Positions 45,109 through 56,694 of a stretch of DNA of 64,000 bases are shown here, one piece after another. Source of the stretch: Artemia franciscana (taxonomy: Eukaryota; Arthropoda; Branchiopoda; Anostraca; Artemiidae); assembly GCF_032884065.1 (NCBI RefSeq), contig NC_088867.1, forward strand, positions 60,020,317-60,084,316, in the 5' to 3' direction. Numbering within the stretch: the first letter of the stretch is position 1; every line of letters begins with the position of its first letter. A program made the translations under genes and the position numbers. The notes beneath the pieces were generated by a model, which saw nothing but the letters and a program-made list of their open reading frames with translations, made no database searches and was not told the DNA's origin.

Positions 45109-46233
45109 TTAGCAGCGAGTTTTTTTTACTGACAAATGCCATTTGTGTGGAACTGCCGTAAGTAAGGGCATAATTTTGTCCTTCATATATTGTCTCTTCA
45201 CTCGCCTGTTAAGTTTGACAACATAGCTCCGTAACTTGGGTGAAACAACTGAATCGCTATTGCTACGAAGGTGGCAGTTAGTCTTAATTAGGTCCCTGTG
45301 GTTGCTTGTGATCCATGGTTTATCAGTATCTGTAACGGTAATGACTTCAGTCGGGAAACAGACATGGAACTTCTCCTGAAGTAGGCTATTTAGCTTAAGG
45401 ACTTTGGCGTTGATGTGCGACTCGGAGCAAATGCCATCAAACTTGTATTTGCCGATCCAACAACCGAACGTAGAAATTGAATCTCTTGTTAGTTGTCGTA
45501 TAGTAGTTTTGACTCGTTTGGTTTTGGGGATTGCTGAATTTGCTTCCCAGAAAATTATGAAATGATCGGAATTCTGGAGGGGTCCTAGGAACCGCAGTGC
45601 ATCATAGAAGTCTGTAAGGTTTGTTAAGACCAAGTCAAGTATGCTGCCACTCTCATGGGTCGGTATTACGACAACTTGCCGCAAATCCGAGGCATTGGAA
45701 ACCTACTGTTTGTTTGTTTGGTCAAAGTCACCAACAATCGCAAAGGCAGGAGAGGCATACTTTCGGCGCATTTTGTCTACGAAAAACTGTATGTGCTCAA
45801 TAGGTTATTTCCTGTTTCTAGTATTCTCAGGGTAACAGACCGATGCGAATATCAAACACGAGAATCTTCTTGATAAATGTGTTGGTTAACATTCCGTCCA
45901 CAATACCTCATGGTCGGAGTCAATTGGCTCACTTAACAGCTTTGACGGTAGGTCGTCCCAAAAGTAAAGTTCTACACCGCCTCCACGACGATTCAGGCCG
46001 CGGTCACGATGAGTATTAAAGTAGCCAGTGTAACTTTTAATGCGAGCTGACTCAGAAGTAATGTCCCAGCATTTACTTATTATTGCGATTGAGGCGTTGT
46101 TCTGCTTGATTATAACTTCAAGTTCGTCGATTTTATTGTTCCAGGAACCAGCGTTACACGAGTATATTAGGCAGCTTTTGTTTAGCTGAAAAACACTCAG
46201 GATGTAGACAAGGCGGCGTTTTGTCACAATCAC
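45109..46233 (-). pseudogene. LINE ORF2 endonuclease domain remnant
   Basis: Minus strand from 46233: CLIYSCNAGSWNNKIDELE, SIAIISKCWDI, YFNTHRDRGLNRRGGGV (APE-type endonuclease start). Then, across stops, FAIVGDFD near 45720 and in frame 45109-45684 IPTHESGSILDLVLT, NSDHFIIFWE (the catalytic SDH motif region). Intermediate part 45690-45885 is frameshifted. In aPKC intron 2, same strand as the gene. Confidence 0.8.
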
Positions 46234-46569
46234 TAATCATAACCTGGTACTGGTACTAGGCAACTTGGTTTACGCGGCAGGGCTTTAGTCTTGGTACTAG
46301 TTAAAATTAACGCTGGTATGTTCATCCCTTTTTTGAGTCTCTCTCCACGTTTCCCGTGATGAGATCGTTTGATTGATGTTGTGGCGATGGTAGAGCCATC
46401 TTGTGGCACTTCTAGAAGTCCAAATAGCAGTAAGCTGCAAATATAGATTGCGCCACTTCTCGCATTTAATTTGCATGACAATAGCACTAAGCAAAGTCAG
46501 CAGCCCTAAGTCTTTGGTTACTCACACCATCACTTCAGGAAACGCGAAAAAAACAGCACAAAACAAGCT

Positions 46570-46800
46570 AAACTGAGATGACGAGGGTAACCTGTTTCAT
46601 AGCGCTCAGAGCGCTGTAGCACATCATACTTTACCTCCCCCCCCCTTATGTGCAAATATATAGTCCAAATATATTTCTAAGGTATTATATTTTTATCTTA
46701 CTTTTGTATATTTCGTTGGGATTGAGCGTTAGAGAAACATATTAGAAGAATATTAGATAGGGGGTATATGATACAAGTACCTTACATTCTTCTGGCTCTA
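46570..46800. repeat. Repeat shared with 55600-55790
   Basis: CCCCCCCCTTATGTGCAAAT followed by ATATAGTCCAAAT, CGTTGGGATTGAGCGT and GAAACATATTAGAAGAA recur at 55635-55755 in the same orientation (ATATAGCCCAAAT, CATTAGGATTGGGCGT, AACACATTGGAAGAA). Confidence 0.75.
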
Positions 46801-47654
46801 CTATTTTCTTTAAAAAAAAAAAATTTCAAGTGTCCGAAAAATTTTCTTTTACTCTAGGTTATATGCACCTATCAAACAGTAAAATATTATAAACAATTCA
46901 ACGAATCACGGAGCAAAAAAAAATTACTGAATTTTATTCTACGAATCTGTCAATCAAAAAATAGAAGAAAAAGAAAAAAAGACTATCTAAATTTCAAGCT
47001 CCCCTTCAAACTTTATATTGATTTTCAGATTTCATGTAATGACCTTACGTACCTTTTTTTCAGAAAAGAAAAGAATACGCCATGCAAAGTGACAGTTTTA
47101 CCACTATAAGTGTTTAAATTCGGCTCAAAACTGGCTATACAAATAAGTCAAACAGGAAGAAACCATCAACAATTTAATATAACGAAAATATATGTGGGAA
47201 AGGGACAAAGGTTTTTTCTAATGGAGATACAAAAACGGTATTTTTCAAAATCTAATGGGGGAGGGGGCCATAAATAAACACTAACGATAATCAAACCTCA
47301 GTAGAAGATAAGCTACAATCAAACGATTCGAAAGCCTAGACAAAGGGCTAAAAACAAAGGGCAAAATATTGCAAAAAAAGGAGAGGGCTAACAAGAATAA
47401 GTCAGTCAATTCGTGCAGGCGGCTAAAAAAGGTCACTGAAATCCTAGTCCCTGAATCTATCAAGCAAAAAGGAAAAAAGTCATCGGAATTTCACCCTCTC
47501 CCCTCCACCTCTTTAGATTTCTAATGATTAACATGTTTCTGTAATGACCAATCGATTTTTTTTTACCAAAAAATGAATAACGCTTTAACAGTGGTAAGTC
47601 TCTGCCGCTATAAGCATTTACATTTATAACAAAATTGAATGAAACACCTCTTAC

Positions 47655-47756
47655 CTGCTTCACCATCAACAATAGGTGATATTTCAGCACATATATCTGA
47701 ATCCAAGGAGGTCTTACCAAACGCCCCAACAGAGGCAGTATCGATTCTCACTGGCA
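47655..47756 (-). CDS. aPKC: aPKC exon: variable linker between C1 and kinase
   Basis: A 102-nt exon coding for PVRIDTASVGAF and on to an acidic end PIVDGEA. The linker is poorly conserved in the family, so identity rests on position, a T-rich acceptor ending CAG, a GCAG|GTAAGA donor and perfect phase agreement with both neighbours (two bases in, one base out). It may be alternatively spliced, but nothing shows that. Confidence 0.8.
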
Positions 47757-47944
47757 CTGAAAGTAAAGAAAAAATAATTTACTCAATTAATTTCACGCAC
47801 AAATCCTTAAGATCTTTTTTTTCTTTTTTTATTGGATGCTTTAAAGGATCTTTCAATAAAACAGAGGCTTGATAAACGATTAAGTGAAGCTGATAAAAGA
47901 GGAAATTTAATTTAGTCTCGGATGAATCAAAGCTGACAGCGGAC

Positions 47945-48700
47945 GACCACATGGGTTAGAACCGTGAATTTAGTCTTCGAAGAAAATTTTAGGGAGACGG
48001 CACTGGCTCCTCTGCTGGACGTGACCAAGCCACCGAAGGTACTGAAGCTGGATCTTGGAGGGATTGTGTGCTGGATAAGGCGTCGAGGACTTTAACATTC
48101 GAAATGCTTTCAAGGCAGGTGATTCCAGCGATTTGGTAGAGGTACTTAGTTTCAAATGCTGCGAATCAGCATTAATAACCCACTTTCATCGTCCAAGTTT
48201 CACAAGAGTAGATTGCGATACGGGTGATCAAGGTATCAAAAAGTCGCTTCAAAAAGTCGCTTCAAAAAGTCGTTACTTACGCCGTAGAGACGTATATTTG
48301 CTCGGGTATAAGGGCTTTGAAAATGGGAATCGCAAGGGCGAGTCACTTTTTTATGTCTTTTGAGTAATGGTTGTCACTGGTGAGCAGACTACCAAGGTAA
48401 AGGAACTCGTCAGCCCACTGAATACCTTCTCCGTTTAGTTTCAGTTATGGCTTAATTACATTCTGCAGATTCCGTGAGCAGAACACAACCTCTGTTTTGG
48501 ATGCTAGGTAGATCATCGGGCGTTTCAGTCGTTTAACTGATGTCATCGGCGTAGACTAGCCTGTCTGTCAGAAACTTCTCTATATTTGTGCCGCAAGTTG
48601 ATTGCACCATGGTGATGACAGCTGTAAGGGAAAGATTAAAAGCTCTGAGGATAGGAGGCATCCTTGAAGGATTTATACGGACGTCTAGAAGTTATTAGTG
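47945..48700 (-). pseudogene. LINE reverse transcriptase remnant, RTE-like
   Basis: Minus strand: DRLVYADDIS with the RT active site at 48542-48553, then ADEFLYLGSLLTSDNHYS near 48400, TRIAIYSCETWT near 48200 and LRWLGHVQQRSQCRLPK near 48010. The order matches the LINE at 28311-29275 but divergence and frameshifts are greater. In aPKC intron 1, sense with the gene. Confidence 0.8.
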
Positions 48701-49439
48701 AAACCCTCATTAGTCGCGACACGACTTCTAAATTTAAAGTTTGAAAACGTCGACTAGGTTTTGTGGGATTCTGTAGTCAGGGAGGATAGACTAAAGGTCA
48801 TTTATTCCAATAAGGTAAAATGTTAGTTCAGGGCCAATGAAGAGTTCGTACAGGTTGTAGTCAAATTCATATATTTTACAATATCTGACAGTTTATCAGA
48901 TAGTTTGATAGGATATTTATTCAGATAGTTTAGTCAGATATTGAATAATTTAGAGGTTTATTGACAACTACGACTACCATGAACCAATCTAAAGATGATT
49001 GCTGTTTGTTTTTTTGGGAAGGGCTGTAATTTAAGCAATATAAACCGAATACAAAAAGACATTGATGCGTTGACAAAATCTTCAAATGACAAAATGTCTC
49101 CAGAAAAAAGCTTCTTGTTAAAGATAGGCTTGACGGAACCGTATTGGATTCCCAAATTAGACATTCTCGTTGGGGAATCTTTTTTAACAGGTATTGGCTC
49201 CAGGATCGGTCGTTATTCTATTGTTAAAAATACTAAGAGCTAAATAGAATCTATGTATTAAAATATTCAGAATTTGAGCGGCAGCTTTGCTAACGCGGTG
49301 CGTCATACCGTTTTTTGGCACCTTCGGTACATTTGCCTGAAGTTCTTTTTCTTGCCATTGCCATAGAACTCTTTCTAGACTAGAAAATAAACTGTCTGAA
49401 TAAATATCTGAATAAACTAAACCAGATTCAATCCAAAGA

Positions 49440-49830
49440 CAAAATCTGGAAAACTGTGAAAATTTTGTCAATGGTCAATCTCCGAGGAATGAAACCGACC
49501 TAGTATTCTTCAACGACTAAGGACGAAAAGTCAATGCAATTATCTGATAATTCAATGACTAGGGGAAACTGTGAAAATTTTTGTTAATGGACAATCTCCG
49601 AGGAATGAAACCGGCCTAGTATTTTTCAATGACTAAGGACAACACAGCTCGGATCCTCTGAAGTATAATAGAAATAAAGATACTGGCAGTCTGGCCTTGT
49701 TAGGCTGATAGGACGGTAGTTATCGCCCATCACCTTTGACCCTTTTTGGTGAGGTGAAATGATTGTGGACTCGGCCCGTGAAATCATGATATGTCCTTCC
49801 TAGGCGACAGGGGAGATCTTGTGGAAAATT
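49440..49830 (-). pseudogene. LINE reverse transcriptase N-terminal remnant
   Basis: Minus strand near 49725-49820 reads TIISPHQKGSKVMGDNYRPI, the first RT motif of jockey/CR1-like LINEs. Below it two similar ~80-bp segments (ATGGTCAATCTCCGAGGAATG at 49470 and ATGGACAATCTCCGAGGAATG at 49590) show a local duplication. Confidence 0.6.
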
Positions 49831-49834
49831 TCTA

Positions 49835-50800
49835 TATGTGGTTCATACTCGAATCATATCGAATATGATTCAAATCATAGGACCAATCATATTTTTACTC
49901 AACATTGTTGTTTTTGCTTTTTGTGGGTAATAAATTCACATTATAATTATTATTACATATCTACCCAAAACCCCAGTATACCAGAAAATATTCTTTTAAG
50001 CAATTAAAAAAATATACGTCCACCAAACAATATGTTTATCTGCGTTATGGCTTCTTGCATTATTGTTTATTTATCAGGGCTCAAGAGGAGTCAGAAGTGC
50101 TTTTCTCGAGAAAAAAAATTATCACTATTATCAAATATCCAGCTTTTAATTATTATTTCAAGTTTGAATTGAAATTGTCAAAAACAGATCTTCCGGTATT
50201 TTCTGCAGAGTAATTCATCTGCTGTGACCAACACTCCGAGTGGATTGTCGTACTATCCCCACAAAAAACTCATTTTTTGGAATTCTAATTACCCACAATC
50301 TCGGTAAATCGGTGAAAATTACATACAGCACTAAAGTGGACCCAGGTCCAGAATATATGTAAGCATCCGACAGACTCTTTTAGCATTGGTTATAAATTTC
50401 AAGGCCGGTAAAAGCTGAGAAAATTATACCAAAACCAAACCGAATTTATTTATTCCTATAAAAGTGTATTGCTATGAAATTTTTTTTAGAGCTTCAACAG
50501 CAGCTGAAACTCATCAGGAAATAGTAAGAAATTCAGTTTTGACTTCAAAGAGAAATACGGAGTTTCCCTGTTTTTGGGAGATTAGTATTTAGGAAAAGCG
50601 AAAAAAATTGACTACATCCAATAATAGCATAGAGTCTAGGAATTATGAAAAATCAAAGAGTGTAGTGGTGTGTTTAATACTTAATAAAGTGGTTAAAAAT
50701 TAACTGGGCCCAATAATAGCAGATAAAAGAGTCTAGAAATTATGAAAAATAAAAGAGTATACTGGTATGTATAACATTGAATAGAAATGGCTCATTGAGT
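49835..50800. other. No gene seen; short local duplication
   Basis: Near-duplicate words AATAATAGCA.A.A...AGTCTAGGAATTATGAAAAAT (about 50620-50650 and 50712-50745) show one tandem duplication of about 90 bp. GAATCATATCGAATATGATTCAAATCATAGG near 49850 is locally palindromic. Confidence 0.4.
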
Positions 50801-50866
50801 CAGGATTAGCGTAGATGTCTGACAAGCGAGATCGCAAGAAAGTCCGAAACCACAAGAAAATCTTGT

Positions 50867-50871
<5 letters not shown>

Positions 50872-50932
<61 letters not shown>
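50872..50932. repeat. (TA)n microsatellite
   Basis: About 30 TA units, directly after a hairpin unit ending in a T-run. Confidence 0.97.
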
Positions 50933-50934
<2 letters not shown>

Positions 50935-51244
50935 TTATTATGTTGATAAGGCTGTTTAAGTTGTCTAGCTGACAAGCGAGATCGCATGAAAGTCCAAAAC
51001 CACCAGAGAATTTAGTTTTTTATGGTTGTTCAAGTTGTTAAGGTTGTTTAATTTGTTATGGTTGTTAAGGTCGTCTCGCTGACAAGTGAGATCGCAAGGA
51101 AATCCAAAACCACCAGAAAATCTATTTTTAAGAACTATATATATATGGTTGTTTAAGTTGTTAAGGTTGTTTAAGTTATTATGTCTCGCTGAAAAATGAG
51201 ATCGCAAGGAAGTCCAAAACCACCAGACGATCTAGTTTTTTTTA

Positions 51245-51248
<4 letters not shown>

Positions 51249-51326
<78 letters not shown>
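51249..51326. repeat. (TA)n microsatellite
   Basis: About 39 TA units between a hairpin unit and the helicase stop codon. Confidence 0.97.
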
Positions 51327-51329
<3 letters not shown>

Positions 51330-51330
51330 T

Positions 51331-51560
51331 TTAACTACGTAAAACTTGCGAATATACAACATTCTTTGCTGTCCCATTGTCTGTGCATATAAATAGATTG
51401 TCAGGTTTACCGACTCTTGAACATGCAACATATAATGGTCCATGGGAAAACAATCCGTATTCAGATCTATACCTCATGATTCTAATGATTGCCCTTGAGC
51501 TTTGTTGATGGTGATTGCTAATCGACCATTCCCTGAGTCGCCATCGTCATTTATATATCC
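51331..51560 (-). pseudogene. Helitron helicase (PIF1-like) C-terminus
   Basis: Minus strand: DSGNGRLAITINKAQGQSL, then after a one-base shift MRYRSEYGLFSHGPLYVACS, RVGKPDNLF and NVVYSQVL, ending TAA at 51331-51333. ITINKAQGQSL and LYVACSRV are the last conserved helicase motifs of Helitron Rep/Hel proteins. Only these ~70 codons remain. Confidence 0.88.
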
Positions 51561-51815
51561 CCCTGTGCACCCCGGCGTCCCCTTTGTAGTTATGTCCCTG
51601 TATCCCGGTCGTCATTTATATTCCCTGTGTCCCGGTCGTCATTTGTGTCCCGGTGTCCCAGTCTGTGATTTCTCTTTGAGCGTCCCGGGCGTCATTTATA
51701 TTCCTTGTGTCCCGGTGTCCCGGTCGTCATTTATATCCCCCTGTGCCCCCGGCGTCCCCGTTGTAGTTGTGTCATTTATATTCCCTGTGTCCCGGTCGTC
51801 ATCCCGGTATACATT
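51540..51815. repeat. Minisatellite of CCCGGTCGTCATTTATAT words
   Basis: GTCCCGGTCGTCATTTATAT and shorter GTGTCCCGGT words recur about eight times with irregular spacing (about 25-45 bp). It abuts the 5' side of the helicase remnant. Confidence 0.85.
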
Positions 51816-51841
51816 CGTTTTTGAATTGGTATATGATGAAA

Positions 51842-52463
51842 TAAATTTTTAATTTTTTCCCTTTTTTTCCTTTTAGTTTTTTTTATTGGTTTTGACCTTT
51901 TTTTAGGTTTTTTAGTTTCTTTCTTTTTCTTTTTAGTTTTTTTTGAAGTTTTTATCTTTTAGTTTTTTTACTTTTATTTATATTTTTTTAGTTTTCTTTT
52001 TCTCCTTTATTTTTCAGTTTTTTTCCTTTTTTTAGTTTTTTTTTCTTTTTTAGTTCTTTTAGTTTTTACCTTTTTAGTTTTTTTTAGTTTTTTAGATTAA
52101 ATTTTTTTTTAGTTTTTCACCTTTTTTCTTTTTAGTTTTTTATTGGTTTTTACCTTTTTTTTAGCTTTTTTATTTTTTTTTCGTTTTTTCTTTTTACTTT
52201 ATTTTTAGTTTTTATCTTTTTTATTTTTTTTTATGTTTATTTTTAATTTTATTAGTTTTCTTTTTCTCTTCTATTTTTCAGTTTTTTCCTTTTTTTTAGT
52301 TTTTTTTTAGTTTTTAGTTTTTTAAGTTTTTTCCTTTTTTTAGTTTCTTTAGTTTTTTTAGTTTTTCGGCTGTTTTATTTTTTTATTAGTTTTTTTTTTT
52401 GTAGTTTTTGCCTTTTTTTAGTTTTTTCAGTTTTTTTTTTAGTTTTTAGTTTTTTACCTTTTT
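51842..52463. repeat. (TTTTTAG)n-like T-rich low-complexity tract
   Basis: Some 600 bp of T-runs broken by AG (TTTTTAGTTTTTT), also CCTTTTT words. No coding potential. An extreme strand asymmetry (T on plus, A on minus). Confidence 0.95.
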
Positions 52464-52536
52464 TAGCCTAACCAGGATTTGAACCTGGGACCTTCATTCT
52501 CCGTTCTGACACCCTCTCTCACCGAGTGACTACTCC
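52464..52536 (-). tRNA. tRNA-like T-arm remnant
   Basis: Minus strand has CCCAGGTTCAAATCCTGG (T-arm with paired stem) followed by TTAGGCTA, but no matching 5' acceptor or D-arm. Probably tRNA-derived head of a repeat. Confidence 0.25.
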
Positions 52537-52697
52537 AGCATGTTCATTTTGGTGTTTTAAATGGTATATTATTAACCAAATTAATGTGTTTTACAATATA
52601 CTAAGCATCGTCATAACAAAAATGACGACAACTAATTTCATGACGTCAGCCGACACAGAAACATGACGTCACCTGATCCACGATCCACAGATAACTT

Positions 52698-52703
<6 letters not shown>

Positions 52704-52782
<79 letters not shown>

Positions 52783-52800
52783 ATATATATATATATATGT
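52704..52800. repeat. (TA)n microsatellite
   Basis: About 48 TA units with one CT interruption near 52781. Confidence 0.97.
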
Positions 52801-52895
52801 TTGTTTAAGTTGTTAAGGTTGTTATGGTTGTTAAGATTGTCTCGCTTACAAGCGAAATCGCAAGGAAGTCCAAAACCACCAGAAAATCTAGTTTA

Positions 52896-52897
<2 letters not shown>

Positions 52898-52984
<87 letters not shown>
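52898..52984. repeat. (TA)n microsatellite
   Basis: About 43 TA units following a hairpin unit that ends CTAGTTTAAGA. Confidence 0.97.
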
Positions 52985-52987
<3 letters not shown>

Positions 52988-53211
52988 GTTTAAGTTGTTA
53001 TGGTTGTTAAGGTTGTCTTGCTGACAAATGAGATCGCAAGAATGTCCAAAACCACCTGAAAATCTAGCTTTTATTAAGATAGTTGTTTAAGATAGTTTTT
53101 TTTAAGAATGCTTAAGATAGTTTTTTTAAGATGGTTGTTTAAGTTGTTGAGGTTGTTAAGATTGTCTCGCTTATAAGCGATATCGCAAGGCCAAAAAAAT
53201 CTAGTTCTTTA

Positions 53212-53213
<2 letters not shown>

Positions 53214-53243
<30 letters not shown>
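53214..53243. repeat. (TA)n microsatellite
   Basis: About 15 TA units between two hairpin units. Confidence 0.95.
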
Positions 53244-53245
<2 letters not shown>

Positions 53246-53339
53246 TTGTTTAAGTTGTTATAGTTGTTAAGGTTATCTCGCTGACAAGTGAGATCGCAAG
53301 GAAGTCCAAAAACCACCAGAAAATCTAAAAAATGATAAT

Positions 53340-54480
53340 AGGCTAATTAAGAAATAGAGCTATCAGATCTCTTTTTTAAAGTTTAGAAGGAGAAACAACG
53401 TCAAAACGTGTCCGGAAGATGAAAGAAGACGAAATGGATTAGACCAGTAAATTACTATCAATGAATAAATAAAACCTAAAACAAACAAAAATTGAAACAA
53501 GTAAAGTGATCAAACATAAGAATAAATAAATAAACGCTAAAACAGTTAGGAATGAAAATGAATAATAAGTCAAACTTAAAACGAACAGAAATTATAACAA
53601 ACTGGAGTAGGGTTACAACCCTTCCCTCAGCTCCCCCCAAAAAAACTTCTAGGGGATATTGCATTACATCTGCTTTACTGGAAACCAAATATACTGTGAA
53701 CATCTTACTTTTATAATTATATTCTTAATTATAATAACCAGTAATTTATTGAGACAAAACCAGTAAAATATCCTCTTCATAAATTTTTCTGCTTTGTTAA
53801 TTTTAGTGAGGACATCGAAAGGCCAAGTCCAAGTATTATTTTAATCGTTATTCAAATTGCAGCAAAGGTAGTCGTAAAACTTGGCATATGTCCTTGGGCC
53901 CTCGTTCGGTCTTCTTCTTGTCTGGATTTCGATGGCAAGCATGTAGAAGGGAACTAAATTTTCGAGAGGCATTTAACTCTAGGTACCTTATAAGTGGCTT
54001 ATTTAAGGTATATGTTCTCTCTGCAATTAGCGACAAGCCTGCAGCTTTACCTTGCACCAAAAGGACAAGACGTGGAGTTGAAGTTGTATTATATTAATAT
54101 ATAGATATTATTAATGCGGCAACCCTGACAAACTCGTGAATCAAGTTAGCTTTATTCTAGATTATCAGATTTTCAAAAATTTTACAATTAGTACTTTTCA
54201 TCTTTCTCTTCTTGAGAGATTTTTTTCTAACGAGTATATTTGTTTTTTTCAGTTTTGTAAACACAACAAAATTCATACGCTGACAAAATTCTTAAGATCT
54301 TGGAGAACGAATCCAACGCTGCCTTTAATAGAGCATACATTTGAAAGTGATGTCGTATAATTACTTTCAATCAATTAGATGGTTTTAATAGTGATGAACC
54401 AGTAAAAATTATTTTATTTTATCTCTATTGAACACAGGACAACTCAACCGGGAAACAGAAATCAGCTAGTGCCATTTCTG
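53340..54480. other. aPKC intron 1; no gene seen
   Basis: AAAACGAACAGAAATTA near 53578 is a single end-word of repeat family A. GACAAGCCTGCAGC..TACCTTGCACCAAAAGGACAAGA at 54030-54070 recurs at 54660-54705, so a second small repeat family is present. Confidence 0.45.
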
Positions 54481-54501
54481 TTAGTTAAATTTAGTGCTCA
54501 T

Positions 54502-54790
54502 ATTTATTGAGCAAGAATTATGATATGACTTAGAATTTATCCCAGAGAAGAATGTAAAAAAATTATCTATCTATCTATCTAAAATACATCGTTAGGGCCT
54601 GCTTTAAAACGAAAGAGCCAGTCCAGGTCTATGTTTCGTCTGAAACTAGCCATTTCATGACAAGCCTGCAGCGGTAACTTGCACCAAAAGGACAAGATAC
54701 ACATATTATCATATCTATTAGTCTCAGATATGGCCATTCATTGAGCAAGAATTATGATATGACTTAGAATTTCTCCCAGAGAAGAATCTA
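54502..54790. repeat. ~230-bp tandem duplication with (TCTA)n
   Basis: TTGAGCAAGAATTATGATAT (about 54507) recurs at about 54740 together with the following ACTTAGAATTT.TCCCAGAGAAGAAT. A short (ATCT)n run lies at 54562-54582 between them. Confidence 0.75.
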
Positions 54791-55049
54791 AACTTGCTTT
54801 AAAAATAGCAGTGTCCTTTATTCGGCAATTTATTACAAACTTTGATTGTATTTTTAATCTAAATAACTATGTACACCAAGCCTCAAAAATATGCTTCGTT
54901 AAATGCTGAAAACTGAATCTCGGCTATGGCGTAATTGCAACATTTTCATGTTTTATTGAGACAGTAAAACGGTACGAGAGCAGACTAATAACATACCAAA
55001 AATTTTAAAGGGAAGACAAATCTTAAGAAAGTGAAAACAAAAAACCAAC

Positions 55050-55272
55050 CAGGTGGAGAGGGCGCTTCCGTTCCATCTCCATTCTGTCTTTGTCCCGCCA
55101 AACCTGCAGATCGGGTTTCTGGTTCTGGCAGCGAAGCTACATGATCCACGGAGCAAGGCACTTTAATTAATTTGTGACATTTCTTATGAATTAGCAGTTT
55201 GCACTGGATACACTTGAATCCTTGGCGACCAAGCCCCCAAATTCGGTCGTGACAGAATGCACAAAAAGCTCT
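55050..55272 (-). CDS. aPKC: aPKC exon: C1 zinc finger (second half) and start of linker
   Basis: Codes for [18 protein letters not shown] and on through [15 protein letters not shown]. Cys at residues 4, 7, 21, 24, 32 and 40 and His at 29 give the C1 spacing C-x2-C-x13-C-x2-C-x4-H-x2-C-x7-C. The first His of the C1 must be in the preceding exon. In atypical PKCs this C1 does not bind diacylglycerol. The rest is a polar linker ending SPP. The acceptor is a T-rich tract ending TAG. The donor reads G|GTTGGT, weaker than the other introns. Length is 223 nt, entering in phase 0 and leaving one base over. Confidence 0.9.
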
Positions 55273-55599
55273 CTAAAAGAAGAAAAACTTAATTATTACA
55301 TTAGTTTTGCGTCCAGCATTTAACTATGCATTCTATACCACACATAGGTGCTTAAAAGGTACTTGTATGATAAATTCCCTACCGCTCAATTGTTCATTCA
55401 TTGACGCATTATAGAACTGTTTTTTTTTTTAGTTTCTTTCAGCAGAGCGTAAGACAAGGCAAAGAGAGGCAACGGAAAAGATGGGAAATATATGTTTTGG
55501 GATATATATTTGCACATTAATGGGGGAAGGGTAAAATCTTTGGACAGTATGAAGTTAGAAAACAATTCTTACTATACAATATGCAGAATAATTGTACCT

Positions 55600-55790
55600 A
55601 ACACATTAGGCATGCAGACCTGCTATACTTTACTCCCCCCCCCCCTTATGTGCAAATATATAGCCCAAATTGTTTCTCACAAACAAATTTATCACACTTA
55701 CGAATATTTCATTAGGATTGGGCGTCAGAAAAACACATTGGAAGAACATTAAGCAGTGGGTATATCATAAAAGTAGGGCCCACTGCTTAA
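55600..55790. repeat. Repeat shared with 46570-46800
   Basis: Second copy of the C-run / TTATGTGCAAATATATAG repeat, just upstream of the first visible aPKC exon. Confidence 0.75.
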
Positions 55791-55799
55791 AATTTTGGA

Positions 55800-56160
55800 C
55801 TATTTGACACAGGGAGGTACACAAGTGGAGGGGGCTGGAATCACGATTTCTTTAAATGTCCAATATACATATGGCTGTGTTAGCTCCAGCTTAACCAAGT
55901 TAAATGATCAAAATTCATTTTTTCCGCTTTTGGTACCTTAAGTCCATTTATAGAGCAAGGCATTTATTTGCTGCAGTTCTTATTAATTGGAAACTTTCAA
56001 TAGATGCATTCGAGTCGCTCCCAAATCCAGTCCCAATAGAATGTACGAAAAGCTTTGGTCGCTATGTCAACCACTGAATTATACAAAATTGGATAGTTGG
56101 TAGTAGGTTACTTTTACTGTGTGAATAAAAGGTGAATGACACAAAAAATTGGTTTTACTG
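55800..56160. other. No gene seen
   Basis: Upstream of the first visible aPKC exon and therefore intron or 5' flank. No exon resembling the pseudosubstrate or PB1 region was found. Confidence 0.35.
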
Positions 56161-56162
56161 CA

Positions 56163-56320
56163 AGTGAACACTCGTATAAATGAAATCATGTAGCTGAACC
56201 TTCGTGCAGCTGAAACCCGTGTAACCCAACCATCGTGCCGTTCAACCCTCGTGTAACTGAATCCTAACGCAACTCAACTTCATTCAACTCAACTCCATTC
56301 AACTCACACATCGATCCTGG
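56163..56320 (-). repeat. Array of ~16-bp repeat, left, inverted orientation
   Basis: Words of the type CGTGCAACTGAACCC (variants GTGTAACTGAATCC, GTGCAGCTGAAACC) repeat about eight times. They are the inverse complement of the GGGTTCAGTTGCACG words of 59935-60255. Confidence 0.8.
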
Positions 56321-56694
56321 CAAAACAGCCATGTTTTAATGAAGGAAGTGGGAGGGGGTTAACGACCACCTCACGTCCCATGTCAGAAAATCTCTGACAC
56401 TTGTTTCCCTTCGTGTTTTTTCCTCTCGGTAATGACATTTGTATGTGCTTCAGTAAGTTTAAGCCATGACACGAAATACAAAGTTACCCTATTTTATCAA
56501 AGAGATTTTAAAACTACTTTATATGACTTGCTTGGGATTGTACAACAAGGCCCAAAACTTGAAAGCACACGAACATATAAGAAAGCTGATTCATACTTAA
56601 AATAAGCTTCATAAAAGATGCCAATAAATCTAAGCAAAACATCGAAAAAATAGATCTACCGCGTAAGCTTACGAGTCCCACTCAATTTATTGTA

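Larger units (their letters stand above)
50805..53335 (-). mobile_element. Helitron-like element region with hairpin units and TA arrays
   Basis: Eight copies of a ~75-bp unit (near 50816, 50970, 51074, 51183, 52838, 53013, 53164, 53275) contain TCTCGCTGACAAGCGAGA, a 7-bp hairpin with a 4-nt loop, and end ACCACCAGAAAATCTAG. Most are preceded by GTTGTTTAAGTTGTTAAGG and are followed by (TA)n. A helicase remnant lies inside. Helitrons end in CTRR after a hairpin, but here the hairpin-to-CTAG distance is about 35 nt, longer than usual, so a Helentron-type variant or a satellite derived from one is possible. Confidence 0.5.

Noticed and set aside
52663..52896. 77-codon Tyr/Ile-rich frame, and a similar one at 51171-51443
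   Set aside because: Translation of (TA)n microsatellites. No protein.
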